Positions 1 through 9,381 of a stretch of 35,416 nucleotides of DNA are shown in pieces. Numbering within the stretch: position 1 is the stretch's first letter; the number at the start of each line of letters is the position of its first letter. The notes under the pieces were generated by a model, which was given only the letters and a program-made list of their open reading frames with translations, had not been told where the DNA came from and did no database searches. Made by a program: the position numbers and the translations under genes. Source of the stretch: Bacteroidales bacterium (GTDB lineage: Bacteria > Bacteroidota > Bacteroidia > Bacteroidales > Prolixibacteraceae); assembly GCA_031272965.1 (NCBI GenBank), contig JAISSS010000071.1, positions 1 to 35,416 on the forward strand, read 5' to 3'.

Positions 1-1
1 T

Positions 2-1753
2 GGTATCCGCTACCGCCGCAAAGTTACCGACGGGCAGGGAACAGTGAGCTATTCCAATACCGTGCTGATATTCATCGTCAATCCCACCACCACCGAAGGC
101 ATCTCGCTGAACTCGAACAGAGGCAAGAACTTCTGGATGGCTTTCGGACGGAATTACACAAACTCTTATTCCGGAGTTACATTGCAGTTAAAAATTGCTG
201 CCACACAGACTACAAATGTTACTCTCAGTTTCCAGGATGACCCTTCTGTGAATCAGACATACACTATTGCCGGTGGAACAGTGGGAACAATCGACTTGAC
301 AAATGACCAGAAGAATGCATGTTATAATTATTACAGTACGCCGACAATAACCGACAAGTCTCTGCATATCACCTCCACGGACAGTATTGTAGTATATGCC
401 ATCAATCTCTATATGGCAACTACCGATGCCACCGCAATTTATCCGGTAGGAAGTTTGGGCAGTGACTATTTTCACATGGGCTATCCGCCAATTTCTTTTG
501 ACCTTAGCAGTTTAGACGGTTTTGTCATTGTAGCCACAGCACCCGGCACTACCAATATATACGAGAACACGCTTGGCGGCACATTATTGGCCACACTAAG
601 CGAAGGGCAGGTTTATAACCATTATGGGGCCAACAACTCAACAGACCTCAGCGGCATGCATATCGTTGCCGACAAGCCTGTAGCATATTATATGAACCAC
701 ACAATTGCTTTCGTGCCGGCCGGAGGGACGTGGTATGCAGGCGATATTTTATGGGAACAGCTGTTCTCGACTGACAGATGGGGAACGCACTTCTTTGTGC
801 CCCAGACCGAGCAGGAGAAAGTCAGGATTAGAATTATGGCACGTGAAAGCGGAACGAATCTGACAATACCGGGGCTTGTTGCCATGCCAGTCGGTGCTGT
901 GGCAAGCGATTTATACAATCAGACCGGATTGATGGGGCCAATAGAGGTTGAGCCGAACAACAGTGTGATTACCGGCAGCCAGCCGTCAATTACAGGGCTA
1001 AGCGCCGGACAGTTTGTAGAAATAGATATGGGCGCGGCTACTCATGGATGCTATATTGCGTCGAACAAGCCGGTTATGGTGTGCTCGTATATGGTATGTA
1101 CAAATTATACAACATACGGTGGAAACTGGGGTGACCCTGCCATGGGATGGATACCTCCAATAGAGCAGAAGACAAGGGCTGTAGTCGTATCCAGATTTGC
1201 AGCAAGCAATTCTAATGTGGACAAACACCGTGCCCTTATTGTTACCGCTACATCAGGAAAAGCATCAACTACGGTAGCTGTTGGCGGCGGCGCTGCCGCT
1301 ACCATATCAGGGGTAACATGGTATGATAATATAGATGCAGGCCTGTCATACTGCTCTTATACATTGCCGGACGATAATTATTATACCTTCGACAACTCCA
1401 ACGGATTGGTAGTTGGCGGTTACGGCTTCGGCTCGTATGAATCATATTACTATCTCGGTGGCGCTTCGGCTCGGGTATTGACGGCGCCTCTGCTGATAAA
1501 CGGCAACTATTCTGACGAGATAATGGGCGACACCTACGGTAGCTGCACCCCCATAACGTTCACCTGCGCCGCCACGACTACCCCCACATCAATAACATGG
1601 AAAGTTAACGGCGTTGTGCAGCCCTCATATTCCAACCTCACCACATGGAGCGCCACCCTGCCGGTGAGCGACTACATGATTGAGATGGAAGCCGTTATCG
1701 GTACCGATACGTTCACCCAAATCACATGGTTCAGAGTGCGAAGCTGCCCATGA
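2..1753 (+). CDS. IgGFc-binding-like secreted surface protein, 3' part (5' end outside window)
   Basis: The reading frame is open from base 2 through a GTG at 44 to a TGA at 1751-1753. The GTG is therefore probably internal and the gene starts before the window. Near the N-terminal side of the visible part is an RGKNFWMAF-type motif, followed by about 430 residues rich in Thr, Ser, Gly, Tyr and Asn with predicted beta structure. This resembles the IgGFc-binding N-terminal domain (Pfam family of that name) common in Bacteroidota surface proteins. The last ~70 residues (from GSCTPITFTC) look like a small Ig/PKD-like domain, with a cysteine near each end that could pair. No sorting domain is evident at the C-terminus (ends VRSCP). 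The role is unknown: adhesion or glycoprotein binding is inferred from the family name only. A hairpin follows directly. The family call is moderately sure, the function is not. Confidence 0.7.
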   Translation, partial: GIRYRRKVTDGQGTVSYSNTVLIFIVNPTTTEGISLNSNRGKNFWMAFGRNYTNSYSGVTLQLKIAATQTTNVTLSFQDDPSVNQTYTIAGGTVGTIDLTNDQKNACYNYYSTPTITDKSLHITSTDSIVVYAINLYMATTDATAIYPVGSLGSDYFHMGYPPISFDLSSLDGFVIVATAPGTTNIYENTLGGTLLATLSEGQVYNHYGANNSTDLSGMHIVADKPVAYYMNHTIAFVPAGGTWYAGDILWEQLFSTDRWGTHFFVPQTEQEKVRIRIMARESGTNLTIPGLVAMPVGAVASDLYNQTGLMGPIEVEPNNSVITGSQPSITGLSAGQFVEIDMGAATHGCYIASNKPVMVCSYMVCTNYTTYGGNWGDPAMGWIPPIEQKTRAVVVSRFAASNSNVDKHRALIVTATSGKASTTVAVGGGAAATISGVTWYDNIDAGLSYCSYTLPDDNYYTFDNSNGLVVGGYGFGSYESYYYLGGASARVLTAPLLINGNYSDEIMGDTYGSCTPITFTCAATTTPTSITWKVNGVVQPSYSNLTTWSATLPVSDYMIEMEAVIGTDTFTQITWFRVRSCP

Positions 1754-1759
1754 TAAACA

Positions 1760-1800
1760 CAATGGAGAAACGGCACAAAAGCTGTGTCGCTTCTCCATTG
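1760..1800 (+). terminator. Stem-loop after the IgGFc-binding-like gene
   Basis: A perfect 10-bp stem (CAATGGAGAA with TTCTCCATTG) begins 6 bases after the stop codon. An inner stem, CGGCAC with GTGTCG (one G-T pair), extends it. The downstream sequence is only moderately T-rich, so it is a likely but not textbook terminator. Confidence 0.6.
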
Positions 1801-1944
1801 CAATTGTCTGTTTTAATCACGTATAAAATTCACGTAGCGGGAAAAGGAATATCCATTATATAAGAACGGATGAACACAGCCGCTCTATACACAATAACAA
1901 TGTATAATATTTTTCACGGTTACGCCTTAAATTCAGAGCACAAA

Positions 1945-3324
1945 TTAGAATGGCCTGATTTTCAGATTTTTAAAGTAAACCGTATCGCCATGGTCCTGTA
2001 GCAGGATTGGCGTTTCGTCAGCATTGCCGAAATTGGGGATGTCTTTATACTTGCTGTATGCCACCAGAGCGTTCCACATCTGGCAATTACGCTCATATTC
2101 GACCACCTTTGTCCCGTTGAGCCAGTGTTCTACATGGCTGTCGCACACCACAATCATGGCTGTATTATAGCCATTGATGTCGAATTTATTCGGGCCGGCA
2201 GGGATGAGGTCATAAAGCGAGCCGACGGTACGGTTGCCTTTTACGCCCTGTTTGGCGTCGGGATGTTTAGCGTCGTCGAGAATCTGAAATTCGCAGCCCA
2301 ATGCATTGCTGTTAACGAAATACTTGATGCCGCTGTTGGCACCTTCGGTGATTTTGAAGTCGGCAATAAGGATGAAGTTTTTGAACTTTTGTTCAGTAAT
2401 AATATCGCCACCACCACCGCTCACTTTCAATATACCTTCATCTACGCTCCACCCCTTTTCGGGGAACGAGTTCTGTTTGGGACTGTGCCATCCGGCAGCG
2501 GTCTTACCGTCAAAGAGCAGTATCCAGTGCTCCTTCGTTTCGGCGGGCGACAGTGAATTGAGGGCGGTATTAACCGATGGCCAGAATGGAGGATTGCCTG
2601 TGTTTTTCTCGGAATCCCCTGCTTTTATATGGATTTGAGAGAGGAAGCTGATATATGTTCCTTCGTTGTTTACCGGAGTGCAATAGGTTGCTACGTCTTT
2701 TGTACAGATGCGGATGTTTCGCCAAGCCACTGTTTTGCCTGCGTTTTCAGGGCCGATCTGGTGCACCTGCAGGGCGACGAATCCTTTTGCGTCGGCGTCG
2801 TCCCAGAGGTTCGTACAGGGGATGTCGTTGACCCATGTACGAATCATGTTGCCGAGACATTCTATACGGGCGGAGTTCCATTCGCCGCTCTTAAAGGCTC
2901 TTTGGGCAGGGGGGTTGATGATGTTCAGCTGATAGAGCCAGCCGCGTCGGGCCTCATCATATACGCTGCCGGAGGTGGGGCTGTCGGGGTCAATCTCGAA
3001 CTGGTAGCCGTGAACCCGGCCATTGTCATAACTTTTCAGGCTTTTGCTGCGGAACTGTACGCCAGAATTAAGCCCTTTGTCCACTTTAAATTCAAATTCG
3101 AGGATGAAATCGCCATAGTCTTTCTCGGTGGCGAGGAACGTGTTTGGGGTTCCGGTTGCGGAGATGCCGGTAATGGCGCCGTCTTTGACGACGAACTCGG
3201 CAGTGCCGTTGAGCTTTTTCCAGCCTTTGAGGTTCTTGCCGTTAAACAGCGGCGTCCACTCTTGAGCGCTTACCGCGCCTGCCAGCAGCATGAGCGCTGC
3301 AAAAAAGTATAATTTCACATTCAT
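1945..3324 (-). CDS. Secreted protein with two DUF1080 (3-keto-disaccharide hydrolase-type) domains
   Basis: A 459-residue protein with a clear signal peptide (about residues 1-20, cleavage after VSA). It holds two tandem DUF1080 domains with a concanavalin/LamG-like fold. The first spans about residues 22-208 and starts [15 protein letters not shown]. The second spans about 262-459 and starts [15 protein letters not shown]. Both carry the family's NSGVQF/NSGIKY-type core and end in a KNIRI/KNLKI-type strand. Some members of the family hydrolyse 3-keto-glycosides, so a periplasmic or surface carbohydrate role is likely; the substrate cannot be read from sequence. The ATG overlaps the lipB stop codon as ATGA, implying translational coupling, although the functions look unrelated. 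The domain call is sure, the reaction is inferred. Confidence 0.85.
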   Translation of the reverse strand: MNVKLYFFAALMLLAGAVSAQEWTPLFNGKNLKGWKKLNGTAEFVVKDGAITGISATGTPNTFLATEKDYGDFILEFEFKVDKGLNSGVQFRSKSLKSYDNGRVHGYQFEIDPDSPTSGSVYDEARRGWLYQLNIINPPAQRAFKSGEWNSARIECLGNMIRTWVNDIPCTNLWDDADAKGFVALQVHQIGPENAGKTVAWRNIRICTKDVATYCTPVNNEGTYISFLSQIHIKAGDSEKNTGNPPFWPSVNTALNSLSPAETKEHWILLFDGKTAAGWHSPKQNSFPEKGWSVDEGILKVSGGGGDIITEQKFKNFILIADFKITEGANSGIKYFVNSNALGCEFQILDDAKHPDAKQGVKGNRTVGSLYDLIPAGPNKFDINGYNTAMIVVCDSHVEHWLNGTKVVEYERNCQMWNALVAYSKYKDIPNFGNADETPILLQDHGDTVYFKNLKIRPF

Positions 3325-3989
3325 GGTATAATAAATTTTGAACTAAAAATACGTTTTACAAGTTCTTTCACTTCCGTCATAGGCACTTCGCGCCCGAGTT
3401 CCTGCTGCAGGGATGTAACGCCGAAAGACAGTCCGCAGGGATTTATGTAGCTGAAATAACGCAGGTCAGTATTGACATTCAGGGCGAATCCGTGCATTGT
3501 AACGCCATGGCTGACGCGCACACCGATGGCGCATATTTTCCGCGCCCGGGCGTGAATGTCAGCCTCTATCCAGACGCCAACCGCGCCTGCTTTAAGACCG
3601 GCAACTAACCCGTAATGAGCAACGGCTTCAATGACGACCTGTTCGAGCATCTCGATGTAGGTGCGTACCCCGATGCCGAAACGGGCGAGGTCGATAATGG
3701 GGTAGCACACCAATTGCCCCGGCCCGTGATATGTTACGTCGCCGCCCCGATTCGTCCGGTAGAAAACGGCGCCAATTTCCCGCATAAACGCTTTGTTAAT
3801 CAGCATGTTGCTTATGTCGCCGCTTTTACCGAGCGTATAGACGTGCCGATGCTCTGTCAGCAGAACGCTGTTGGCGTTGGCTGCCTGTCCGCAGATGCGC
3901 TTTTCGGCCAGAACAGCATCCATTATGCGTTCCTGTTCCGACAGGCAGTCGGCGTAGTCCGTCAGTCCTTTGTCAATAATTTTCAGCAA
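3321..3989 (-). CDS. lipB: Octanoyl-[acyl-carrier-protein]:protein octanoyltransferase LipB
   Basis: LipB moves octanoate from acyl-ACP to lipoyl domains, the first step of endogenous lipoate synthesis in the cytoplasm. The 222 residues show the signature [17 protein letters not shown] (81-97), [17 protein letters not shown] (151-167) and INPCG. The catalytic pair would be Lys151 and Cys185, 34 residues apart, as in E. coli LipB (K135/C169). The only plausible start is TTG at 3989. Just one codon lies between it and an in-frame upstream TAA, and the next ATG (residue 23) would cut into the conserved N-terminus. The gene sits 18 bp after pgi and overlaps the DUF1080 gene by 4 bp, so the three are probably one transcript. 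Confidence 0.93.
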   Translation of the reverse strand: MLKIIDKGLTDYADCLSEQERIMDAVLAEKRICGQAANANSVLLTEHRHVYTLGKSGDISNMLINKAFMREIGAVFYRTNRGGDVTYHGPGQLVCYPIIDLARFGIGVRTYIEMLEQVVIEAVAHYGLVAGLKAGAVGVWIEADIHARARKICAIGVRVSHGVTMHGFALNVNTDLRYFSYINPCGLSFGVTSLQQELGREVPMTEVKELVKRIFSSKFIIP

Positions 3990-4007
3990 AGGTTAACTGT
4001 TAATCAG

Positions 4008-5360
4008 TTATTTGTTAATTAAAAGTTTAATAGCTTTAGATGCTTCTTCATAGCCGGGTTTGTCGAGCAGGGCGAACATGTTTTTTTTGTAGGCTTCCAC
4101 GCCGGGCTGGTCGAAGGGGTTTACGCCGAGCGTATAGCCGCTTAGTCCGCAGGCTTTTTCGAAGAAGTAAATCAGCTGGCCAAGGTAATAGGCATTGAGT
4201 TCGGGGATTTCGATGCGCAGGTTCGGGACGCCGCCGTCAACGTGCGCCAAAGCAGTGCCGAGTTCGGCCATCCTGTTGACCGCGTTTACGCGCTTGCCTG
4301 CTAAGAAGTTCAGCCCGTCTAAGTTGTCGGAGTCGGCAGGAATGCGCAGGTTATGGGCCGGAGCGCTGATAGAAATCACCGTTTCAAACAGGCGGCGTTC
4401 GCCTTCCTGAATATACTGCCCCATTGAGTGCAGGTCAGATGTGTTATCAACGCTGGCGGGGAAAATACCCTTGCCTTCCTTGCCTTCACTCTCGCCATAC
4501 AGCTGTTTCCACCATTCCGCAAAATAGTGCAGTTTGGGATTGTAGTTAACTAATATTTCGATGATTTTTCCGCTGTGATACAGGACATTACGGACAGCAG
4601 CATACTGCATGGGCAGGTTTTTTTCGTAGGGGACGTTCTTGTCTGACGCCTGTTCCATATCCACCGCGCCTTTCACTAAGGCCCGAATGTCTAACCCTGC
4701 GACGGCAATAGCCAGCAATCCTACCGGTGTCAATACGGAGTAGCGTCCGCCTATGTCGTCAGAGATGACATAGGTTTTGTATCCTTCCGTGTCGGCGAGT
4801 TTGCGGAGGGCGCCTCGTTTGGCGTCGGTTATTGCGATGATGCGGCTTTGGGCTTCATCCTTGCCGTACTTTTCTTCCAAATCCCGTTTCAGCAGGCGGA
4901 AAGCGATTGCCGGTTCGGTGGTCGTTCCCGACTTTGAGATAACCGCCATGGCATATTCGCGGTCGCAGAGCAGGTCGCGAAGCTCGGCTAAGTAGTCTTC
5001 GCTAAGGTTCTGGCCTGCAAAGAGCACTCTCGGAGTGTTGTAGAAGGGTTTCAGCTGGGCAAAGCTGTCGGAGAGGGCGTCAATGACGGCTTTTGCGCCA
5101 AGATAAGAGCCGCCGATTCCGATGACCACAAAAAACTCAATGTCTTTTCTCCGCAGGGCTTTTGCGGTGTTTTCATAATCGGTCAGCTCGGCGTCGGTGA
5201 TTGACGAGGGCAGGTTTACCCATCCGAGGAAGTCGGCGCCCCGTCCGGTCTTGTCGTGCAACGCGGCGTTGTACTGTTGCAGAGCGGGGGCATACGCCGT
5301 AACAGCGTCTTTCGACACAAAGCCGCCGATGCGTTCTAATTGTAAAGCGATGCTTTTCAT
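4008..5360 (-). CDS. pgi: Glucose-6-phosphate isomerase
   Basis: Pgi interconverts glucose-6-phosphate and fructose-6-phosphate in the cytoplasm. The protein has the two SIS-type halves of the family, with motifs [36 protein letters not shown] and the C-terminal [13 protein letters not shown] chose ATG at 5360 ([14 protein letters not shown], 450 residues). The frame extends seven codons to a TTG at 5381, but that would lie almost on the transcript start predicted from the -7 element at 5392-5399. The length fits the short bacterial Pgi type. It is first in a minus-strand group with lipB and the DUF1080 gene. A divergent promoter serves the porin gene on the other strand. Confidence 0.95.
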   Translation of the reverse strand: MKSIALQLERIGGFVSKDAVTAYAPALQQYNAALHDKTGRGADFLGWVNLPSSITDAELTDYENTAKALRRKDIEFFVVIGIGGSYLGAKAVIDALSDSFAQLKPFYNTPRVLFAGQNLSEDYLAELRDLLCDREYAMAVISKSGTTTEPAIAFRLLKRDLEEKYGKDEAQSRIIAITDAKRGALRKLADTEGYKTYVISDDIGGRYSVLTPVGLLAIAVAGLDIRALVKGAVDMEQASDKNVPYEKNLPMQYAAVRNVLYHSGKIIEILVNYNPKLHYFAEWWKQLYGESEGKEGKGIFPASVDNTSDLHSMGQYIQEGERRLFETVISISAPAHNLRIPADSDNLDGLNFLAGKRVNAVNRMAELGTALAHVDGGVPNLRIEIPELNAYYLGQLIYFFEKACGLSGYTLGVNPFDQPGVEAYKKNMFALLDKPGYEEASKAIKLLINK

Positions 5361-5391
5361 ACTGGTAATACTGTATTTCAAATTGAATTTG

Positions 5392-5399
5392 CAAAGGTA
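5392..5399 (-). promoter_or_regulatory. Bacteroidota -7 element of pgi
   Basis: On the minus strand this reads TACCTTTG followed by CA, matching the Bacteroidota -7 consensus TAnnTTTG. A -33 TTG at the usual spacing is not clear. It sits about 30 bases before the chosen pgi ATG and supports that start over the upstream TTG. Confidence 0.55.
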
Positions 5400-5531
5400 C
5401 GAAAAAATCTTGAATCATTGAAGAGCTGCCTGATGCGCAGTAAAAAACAGATGCTACTAATATTCCGGTTAAAGAAGCACATTTTATACCCAAAAACGAT
5501 TTTTTTTTGTCGGGTGTTTTTCTTTTTCTAT

Positions 5532-5539
5532 TATCTTTG
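5532..5539 (+). promoter_or_regulatory. Bacteroidota -7 element of the porin-paaK-pnuC-kinase operon
   Basis: TATCTTTG matches TAnnTTTG. A TTTG at 5506-5509 lies 22 bases upstream as a possible -33 element. The start codon is about 28 bases downstream. Confidence 0.55.
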
Positions 5540-5567
5540 GACGTTTTTTTAGTTTCAACAGTTTTTA

Positions 5568-6824
5568 ATGAAAAAAAGATTAACAGTATTGTTTTTGGGC
5601 GCATCGTTATGTGGCCATGCGCAGGAATGGAAGCCCGACATGAAGTTCTACGGCTTTGTGCGGACGGAGTTGTTTGCCGACACCTACAAGGGTATGGATG
5701 CCGTGCATGACGCTTACTATCTTTTCCCGCTGTATGCGGGGCAGGATGCCGAGGGTAAAGACATCAACGAGCAGCCGGCGATGACGCTCACCGCCTTAGC
5801 GACCCGCATGGGGGTAAACATCAGCGGGCCTGACCTGTTCGGGGCAAAAACCTCTGCCAATATAGAGTGTGATTTTGGCGGTGTAACGCGCATCTATCCG
5901 GCGATTATCCGTATTCGTCATGCCAATGTGGTGTTCCGCTGGGAGCAGTCGAAGCTGTTAGTTGGCCAGTATTGGCATCCTTTCAGCGGGGGCTCGTATA
6001 TGCCCACCGTTGCGGGGCTGAACACGGGGGCGCCGTTTCAGACGTTCAGCAGGGCCCCGCAGGTGCGCTTCGACTGGTATAAAGGCGCCTTCTCCGTGAT
6101 GCTGGCGGCCGCCTCCGAAACGCAGTTCACATCAAAGGCGCTGGAGACGGCCAGCTATGACCGCACCTCGAATCATGCTATCAGGAATGGCTTGTTGCCC
6201 GAAATGGTACTTGCACTGACATACGCCAAAGACGCGCTGGAATTTGGCGCCGGCGGCCAGACCAAACGCATAAAGCCCCGCATGACCACTACCGGCACCG
6301 CAGGAACCTATGTCGCCGAAGAGTTCCTCACAACATTCGCGGGGAACGCCTATCTCAGCTATAAAACCAGCAAATTCTCGCTGCTCGCCAAGGGCTACTT
6401 CGGTCAGGACCTGTCTCACCTGAGCATCATCGGGGGGTATGGCGTGGCCACCCGTAATGGCAACACCGGCGCCGAAACATATACCCCCTACACCTCGTGG
6501 GCAAGCTATATAAACCTCGTTTACGGCACGAAACTGCAGGGCAGCCTGCTGGCCGGATACAGTGGGAACCTCGGCACCAAAGACGCCCTCTATGACAGCG
6601 GTGCAGGGCCTGTTACCGCCGGATTAACCCCTAACGTTAACAACGTATCCCGCATTTCAGGGTATCTGATATATAATTTCAGCAAAATAAAATTCATAGG
6701 TGGTTATGAACTTACGTCCGCAAATTATGGCGTCGGAACCTTTGACTGGAACGACGGCTTATATGCCGACAGCCATGCGGCGGTCAATCACCGCCTGATT
6801 TTCACCATGATGTATTCATTCTAA
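5568..6824 (+). CDS. Putative outer-membrane porin (DcaP/OprP-like beta-barrel)
   Basis: A 418-residue protein with a signal peptide (MKKRLTVLFLGASLCGHAQ). The mature chain opens with EWKPDMKFYGFVRTELFAD, typical of porin-like barrels. It then shows alternating amphipathic strands, few long helices, and a C-terminal aromatic residue in MMYSF, as expected for barrel insertion by the Bam machinery. It is first in an operon; paaK follows after 12 bases. Context suggests passage of a small solute used by the downstream genes, either an aromatic acid (PaaK) or a nicotinamide nucleoside (PnuC/kinase). The substrate is inference. I do not recognise a named family with certainty. Confidence 0.65.
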   Translation: MKKRLTVLFLGASLCGHAQEWKPDMKFYGFVRTELFADTYKGMDAVHDAYYLFPLYAGQDAEGKDINEQPAMTLTALATRMGVNISGPDLFGAKTSANIECDFGGVTRIYPAIIRIRHANVVFRWEQSKLLVGQYWHPFSGGSYMPTVAGLNTGAPFQTFSRAPQVRFDWYKGAFSVMLAAASETQFTSKALETASYDRTSNHAIRNGLLPEMVLALTYAKDALEFGAGGQTKRIKPRMTTTGTAGTYVAEEFLTTFAGNAYLSYKTSKFSLLAKGYFGQDLSHLSIIGGYGVATRNGNTGAETYTPYTSWASYINLVYGTKLQGSLLAGYSGNLGTKDALYDSGAGPVTAGLTPNVNNVSRISGYLIYNFSKIKFIGGYELTSANYGVGTFDWNDGLYADSHAAVNHRLIFTMMYSF

Positions 6825-6836
6825 TTTTCACAGAAC

Positions 6837-8135
6837 ATGTATCTGCATAAAGAAGTAGAAACGCTCAATTCCGACGGGCTGAAGAAGCTACAGGCTGTGC
6901 GTCTGCGCGAGACCATTGCTCATGCCATCCGCTCGCCATTCTATAAAAGCCGCAGACTGTCGCCCGACATGATAAAGACTGTGGACGACATCCGCAAAAT
7001 ACCGCTCACCACCAAGCAAGACCTGCGGGATAACTTTCCATACGGGTTTCTGACCGTCCCCAAGGAAGAGGTGGTACGGCTGCACAGTTCAAGCGGCACT
7101 ACCGGCAACCCTACGGTAGTGTTCCATAATCGGCACGACTTGGACAGCTGGGCGCAGCTCGTAGCCCGTTCGCTCTTTTCCACCGGCGTCCGTCCGTCTG
7201 ACGTGTTCCAAAACATCTGCGGATACGGGCTGTTTACCGGCGGGCTGGGATTCCAGTATGGCGCAGAGCATCTGGGATGCCTCACCATTCCGGCTGGTGC
7301 GGGCAACAGCCTCCGCCAGATAAAACTCATGCGGGACTATGGCACCACCGTAGTACATGCCATCCCCAGCTACCTCGGACGCCTGCGCGACGTCTTTGCA
7401 GAAGAGAAACTCGACCCGCGTACCGACACCTCTCTGCGCATATTCGTCATCGGCGCCGAGCCGCATACGGAAGAACAGCGGCGCCGAATCGAAGAAATGT
7501 ATGGCGTCAAGGCGTTCAACTCATACGGCCTCACCGAAATGAACGGGCCGGGAGTGGCCTTTGAATGTGCCGGACAGACGGGAATGCACCTCTGGGAAGA
7601 CGCATACCTCGCCGAAATTATCAACCCCGACACGCTGGAGCCTGTACCGGACGGCGAGCTCGGTGAATTAGTGCTGACCACTCTCGACAGGCAGGCCATG
7701 CCCCTCATCCGCTACCGCACCCGCGACCTTACCCGTTTTATCCCCGGCGCCTGCCCCTGCGGAAGAACGCACCGCCGCATAGACCGTATCACCGGCCGCA
7801 GCGACGACATGTTCATCATCAAGGGCTGCAACGTGTTCCCCATGCAAATCGAAGGAATACTGCTGCGAATCCCCGAAGTAGGCTCCGACTACCGCATAAC
7901 CCTCGAAGAACTTGATGACAACGACGAAATGCTCGTGGAAGTGGAGGTCAAACCCGACTGGTTCACCGGCGACATCACCCGTTTAGACCGGCTTACCCGT
8001 GAAATAACCCGCCAAATACGCGACGAGGTGCTGGTAAAACCCATCGTCAAATTGGTGGAGACCGGCTCTATTCCCAAATCGGAAGGCAAAGCTGTCCGCG
8101 TGTTCGATAAACGCCCCTCTTCAAAGGGAATTTAA
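6837..8135 (+). CDS. paaK: Phenylacetate-CoA ligase
   Basis: PaaK activates phenylacetate with ATP and CoA to phenylacetyl-CoA; relatives act on other aryl acids. The 432-residue ANL-superfamily protein shows the phosphate-binding motif HSSSGTTGNP (83-92). It also has NSYGLTEMNGPG, which binds the adenylate, and PLIRYRTRDLTRF. The cysteine pair in PGACPCGRTHRRI is followed by ITGRSDDMFIIKGCNVFP, the hinge and C-terminal domain typical of PaaK. In gut Bacteroidota such ligases often sit beside indolepyruvate:ferredoxin oxidoreductase, which is not in this window. The start is ATG, 12 bases after the porin stop; pnuC follows after 6 bases. Confidence 0.92.
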   Translation: MYLHKEVETLNSDGLKKLQAVRLRETIAHAIRSPFYKSRRLSPDMIKTVDDIRKIPLTTKQDLRDNFPYGFLTVPKEEVVRLHSSSGTTGNPTVVFHNRHDLDSWAQLVARSLFSTGVRPSDVFQNICGYGLFTGGLGFQYGAEHLGCLTIPAGAGNSLRQIKLMRDYGTTVVHAIPSYLGRLRDVFAEEKLDPRTDTSLRIFVIGAEPHTEEQRRRIEEMYGVKAFNSYGLTEMNGPGVAFECAGQTGMHLWEDAYLAEIINPDTLEPVPDGELGELVLTTLDRQAMPLIRYRTRDLTRFIPGACPCGRTHRRIDRITGRSDDMFIIKGCNVFPMQIEGILLRIPEVGSDYRITLEELDDNDEMLVEVEVKPDWFTGDITRLDRLTREITRQIRDEVLVKPIVKLVETGSIPKSEGKAVRVFDKRPSSKGI

Positions 8136-8141
8136 CGCCCA

Positions 8142-8783
8142 ATGACGGTTGCTGATATAATATATGGCGTTCTCCACTGGGCAGCGGAGAACTGGATTGA
8201 GCTGGTCGGGGCCGCGCTGGGCGCCGTCTATACAGTGCTTTCTATACGGCAGCACATTCTCACCTGGCCGGTGGGACTGCTAACATCGGCGTTCTATATT
8301 GTCATCTTTTTTCAGGCGAAGTTTTACGCCAATATGGGGTTGCAGTTTTACTATCTTGGCGTGAGCATTTACGGGTGGTATTACTGGCTGCACGGGCAGG
8401 AAGCGACGCCCGATTCCGGTAGTTCCGGCGCAGCATCCGTGAGCCGCGTTCCCGCTTGGATGTGGCCGCCACTGATAGCAGTAACTGTGATAATATTTGC
8501 GGCTATTGCGTGGTTGCGTTTCCACTATGAGGCAGATTCAGGGATGTCTGTATATGCGCTGTATGGCGATGCCTTCACCTTTGCCACCGGCATCACTGCT
8601 ACCTGGATGCTGGCCAGAAAGTATATCGAGAACTGGCTGCTGTGGATTGTCGCCGATACGGTGGCCGTAGTCCTGTTCATTAATCAGGCGCTGTGGCCTA
8701 CTGTCGGCCTTTATACCATTTACACGGTGATGGCTGTCGCAGGTTATTTTCAATGGAGACGAAGCCTGTGGAAACAACAATGA
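8142..8783 (+). CDS. pnuC: PnuC-type nicotinamide riboside (or related vitamin) transporter
   Basis: A 213-residue inner-membrane protein with about seven hydrophobic segments. The N-terminal pattern NWIELVGAALGAVYTVLSIR, then LTWPVGLLTSAFY and a YGWYYW motif, is diagnostic of PnuC. PnuC proteins carry nicotinamide riboside by facilitated diffusion, driven by phosphorylation in the cytosol. Some Bacteroidota paralogues (PnuT) carry thiamin instead. Here the next gene is a NadR-type kinase overlapping by ATGA, and I saw no TPP riboswitch upstream of the operon, so nicotinamide riboside is the better guess. Confidence 0.88.
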   Translation: MTVADIIYGVLHWAAENWIELVGAALGAVYTVLSIRQHILTWPVGLLTSAFYIVIFFQAKFYANMGLQFYYLGVSIYGWYYWLHGQEATPDSGSSGAASVSRVPAWMWPPLIAVTVIIFAAIAWLRFHYEADSGMSVYALYGDAFTFATGITATWMLARKYIENWLLWIVADTVAVVLFINQALWPTVGLYTIYTVMAVAGYFQWRRSLWKQQ

Positions 8784-9298
8784 TAGTCGTTACCGGTCCG
8801 GAATCGACGGGCAAAAGCGTATTGAGCGAGCAGCTTGCCCGCTATTACGGCGCCGTTTGGGAACCCGAATATGCGCGACAATACCTGACCGGCAAGTCAA
8901 GTTATTGCTATGAAGATGTGGAACACATTGCCCGCGCACAAATTGCCCGCTATCATGAGCTGAGCCGGCGTCAGGGGCTCGTGTTTCTAGATACATGGCT
9001 GATAATCACCAGAGTATGGTTTTTGTGGAGTTATAAATACGTTCCCGAATGGCTTGATACGGCGCTGGGGGCATGTAATATAGACCTGTATCTGTTGTGT
9101 CGTCCCGATATTCCGTGGGTTCCTGACCCCTTACGCGAAAATGGCGGCGATTCGCGAAAAGAGCTGTTCGATATTTATCGCAACGAGCTGGTAGCACGGC
9201 AGTTGCCCTTTGTTGAAGTCGCGGGGCAGGGCGATGCGCGTTTCCAGCTGGCGGTCAGCGAAATACAGCGGCGCTTCGGAACGATGACGTCCAATTAA
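8780..9298 (+). CDS. NadR-type ribosylnicotinamide kinase (P-loop ATPase)
   Basis: The likely start is the ATG at 8780, which overlaps the pnuC stop (ATGA) and gives 172 residues beginning MIVVTGPESTGKS. The P-loop GPESTGKS (residues 6-13) is characteristic of the kinase half of NadR. It is followed by an EYARQYL motif and FLDTWLIITRVW, and later by DIPWVPDPLRENG. It lacks the adenylyltransferase half of full-length NadR. The expected reaction is nicotinamide riboside + ATP to NMN, trapping the substrate brought in by PnuC. A longer frame begins upstream (ATG at 8753), but it would duplicate pnuC coding sequence. A strong hairpin terminator follows. Confidence 0.82.
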   Translation: MIVVTGPESTGKSVLSEQLARYYGAVWEPEYARQYLTGKSSYCYEDVEHIARAQIARYHELSRRQGLVFLDTWLIITRVWFLWSYKYVPEWLDTALGACNIDLYLLCRPDIPWVPDPLRENGGDSRKELFDIYRNELVARQLPFVEVAGQGDARFQLAVSEIQRRFGTMTSN

Positions 9299-9312
9299 CT
9301 GTTAATAATCAA

Positions 9313-9340
9313 AAAAGGACTGCCGAATGGCAGTCCTTTT
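9313..9340 (+). terminator. Bidirectional rho-independent terminator
   Basis: A perfect 12-bp stem, AAAAGGACTGCC with GGCAGTCCTTTT around a GAAT loop. A-rich flank on one side and T-run on the other let it work for both convergent transcripts: the kinase operon and the TldD/PmbA pair. Confidence 0.85.
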
Positions 9341-9381
9341 CAATGATGAGTTTATTAACAATAATTTTTTACAATACATGA

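Noticed and set aside
2629..3312. Plus-strand open frame of 227 codons opposite the DUF1080 gene
   Set aside because: The minus strand encodes a signal peptide and a DUF1080 domain here; the plus frame shows nothing protein-like.
5568..5600. Possible thiamin riboswitch ahead of the PnuC operon
   Set aside because: The 186-base upstream region shows none of the conserved TPP riboswitch core sequences.
8693..8779. N-terminal extension of the kinase gene
   Set aside because: It would run inside pnuC; the family motif begins right at the ATG at 8780, which overlaps the pnuC stop as ATGA.
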